From Desulfobacula sp. (GTDB taxonomy: Bacteria; Desulfobacterota; Desulfobacteria; Desulfobacterales; Desulfobacteraceae), in NCBI GenBank assembly GCA_027858355.1, contig JAQICW010000514.1:1-6303 (forward strand): a DNA stretch of 6,303 bases. Reading direction: 5' to 3'. Positions 6,275-6,303 of the stretch are shown here, one piece after another; the stretch's first letter is position 1, and each line of letters opens with the position of its first letter. The notes beneath the pieces were generated by a model. It saw only the letters and a program-made list of their open reading frames with translations, was not told the origin of the DNA and searched no databases. Made by a program: the position numbers and the translations under genes.

Positions 6275-6303
6275 TATAATCGGGTAAACTTCCTTTTTTG
6301 TTA

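Larger units (their letters stand above)
5893..6303. other. Intergenic region downstream of the cyclase gene, no supported gene
   Basis: The first ~215 bases are AT-rich, with no clear intrinsic terminator after the cyclase stop codon. Around 5951-5975 a TAGTGGACCCCATTGTCAAG sequence resembles, from memory, the end of an IS3-type element, but no partner repeat or transposase is visible, so I only flag it. From about 6111 to 6235 the composition becomes clearly GC-richer and strongly self-complementary. An 18-bp palindrome follows at 6257-6274. The minus-strand open frame across 5966-6235 has no recognisable motif, lies over the hairpins, and I do not consider it a gene. Confidence 0.5.

Noticed and set aside
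1..6303. CRISPR array, tRNA or rRNA genes
   Set aside because: No regularly spaced direct repeats, no tRNA-like cloverleaf sequence and no rRNA sequence were seen on either strand.

Overview
The window reads as an accessory, transposon-marked stretch of a moderately AT-rich bacterial genome. The only long intact gene is a 1,216-residue zinc-ribbon / class III nucleotide cyclase / P-loop ATPase / TPR protein. This architecture is common in environmental Desulfobacterota (deltaproteobacteria) and related phyla. Together with an IS1595-type element and a phage Rha fragment it suggests such a host, but this is inference and nothing here fixes the taxonomy.

Layout. Positions 1-~550 are AT-rich and hold a minus-strand remnant of a phage Rha-family regulator with no good start and a non-homologous tail; a short plus-strand start region with a promoter-like and a ribosome-binding-like sequence faces it. 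Positions 549-1743 are a complete 1,195-bp IS1595-family insertion sequence. It has 25-bp imperfect terminal inverted repeats and a perfect 8-bp target duplication (CTACAAAG), but its minus-strand transposase is broken by at least one frameshift. Positions 1752-2241 are AT-rich intergenic DNA upstream of the cyclase gene. Positions 2242-5892 (plus) encode the cyclase-ATPase-TPR protein. Positions 5893-6303 carry no gene I can support. They do contain a GC-rich island (about 6111-6235) with a long imperfect hairpin, and a near-perfect 18-bp palindrome close to the right edge.

How the parts relate. I see no operon: the cyclase gene has no co-directional neighbour within the window and probably acts alone. 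It would couple an N-terminal zinc-ribbon module and nucleotide cyclase to a STAND-like ATPase with a large C-terminal repeat scaffold for ligand or partner binding. The left part is mobile-element and prophage debris. The most useful leads are the mosaic base composition inside the cyclase gene, the glycine at a normally substrate-specifying cyclase position, the IS with intact ends but a damaged transposase, and the structured GC-rich island downstream.
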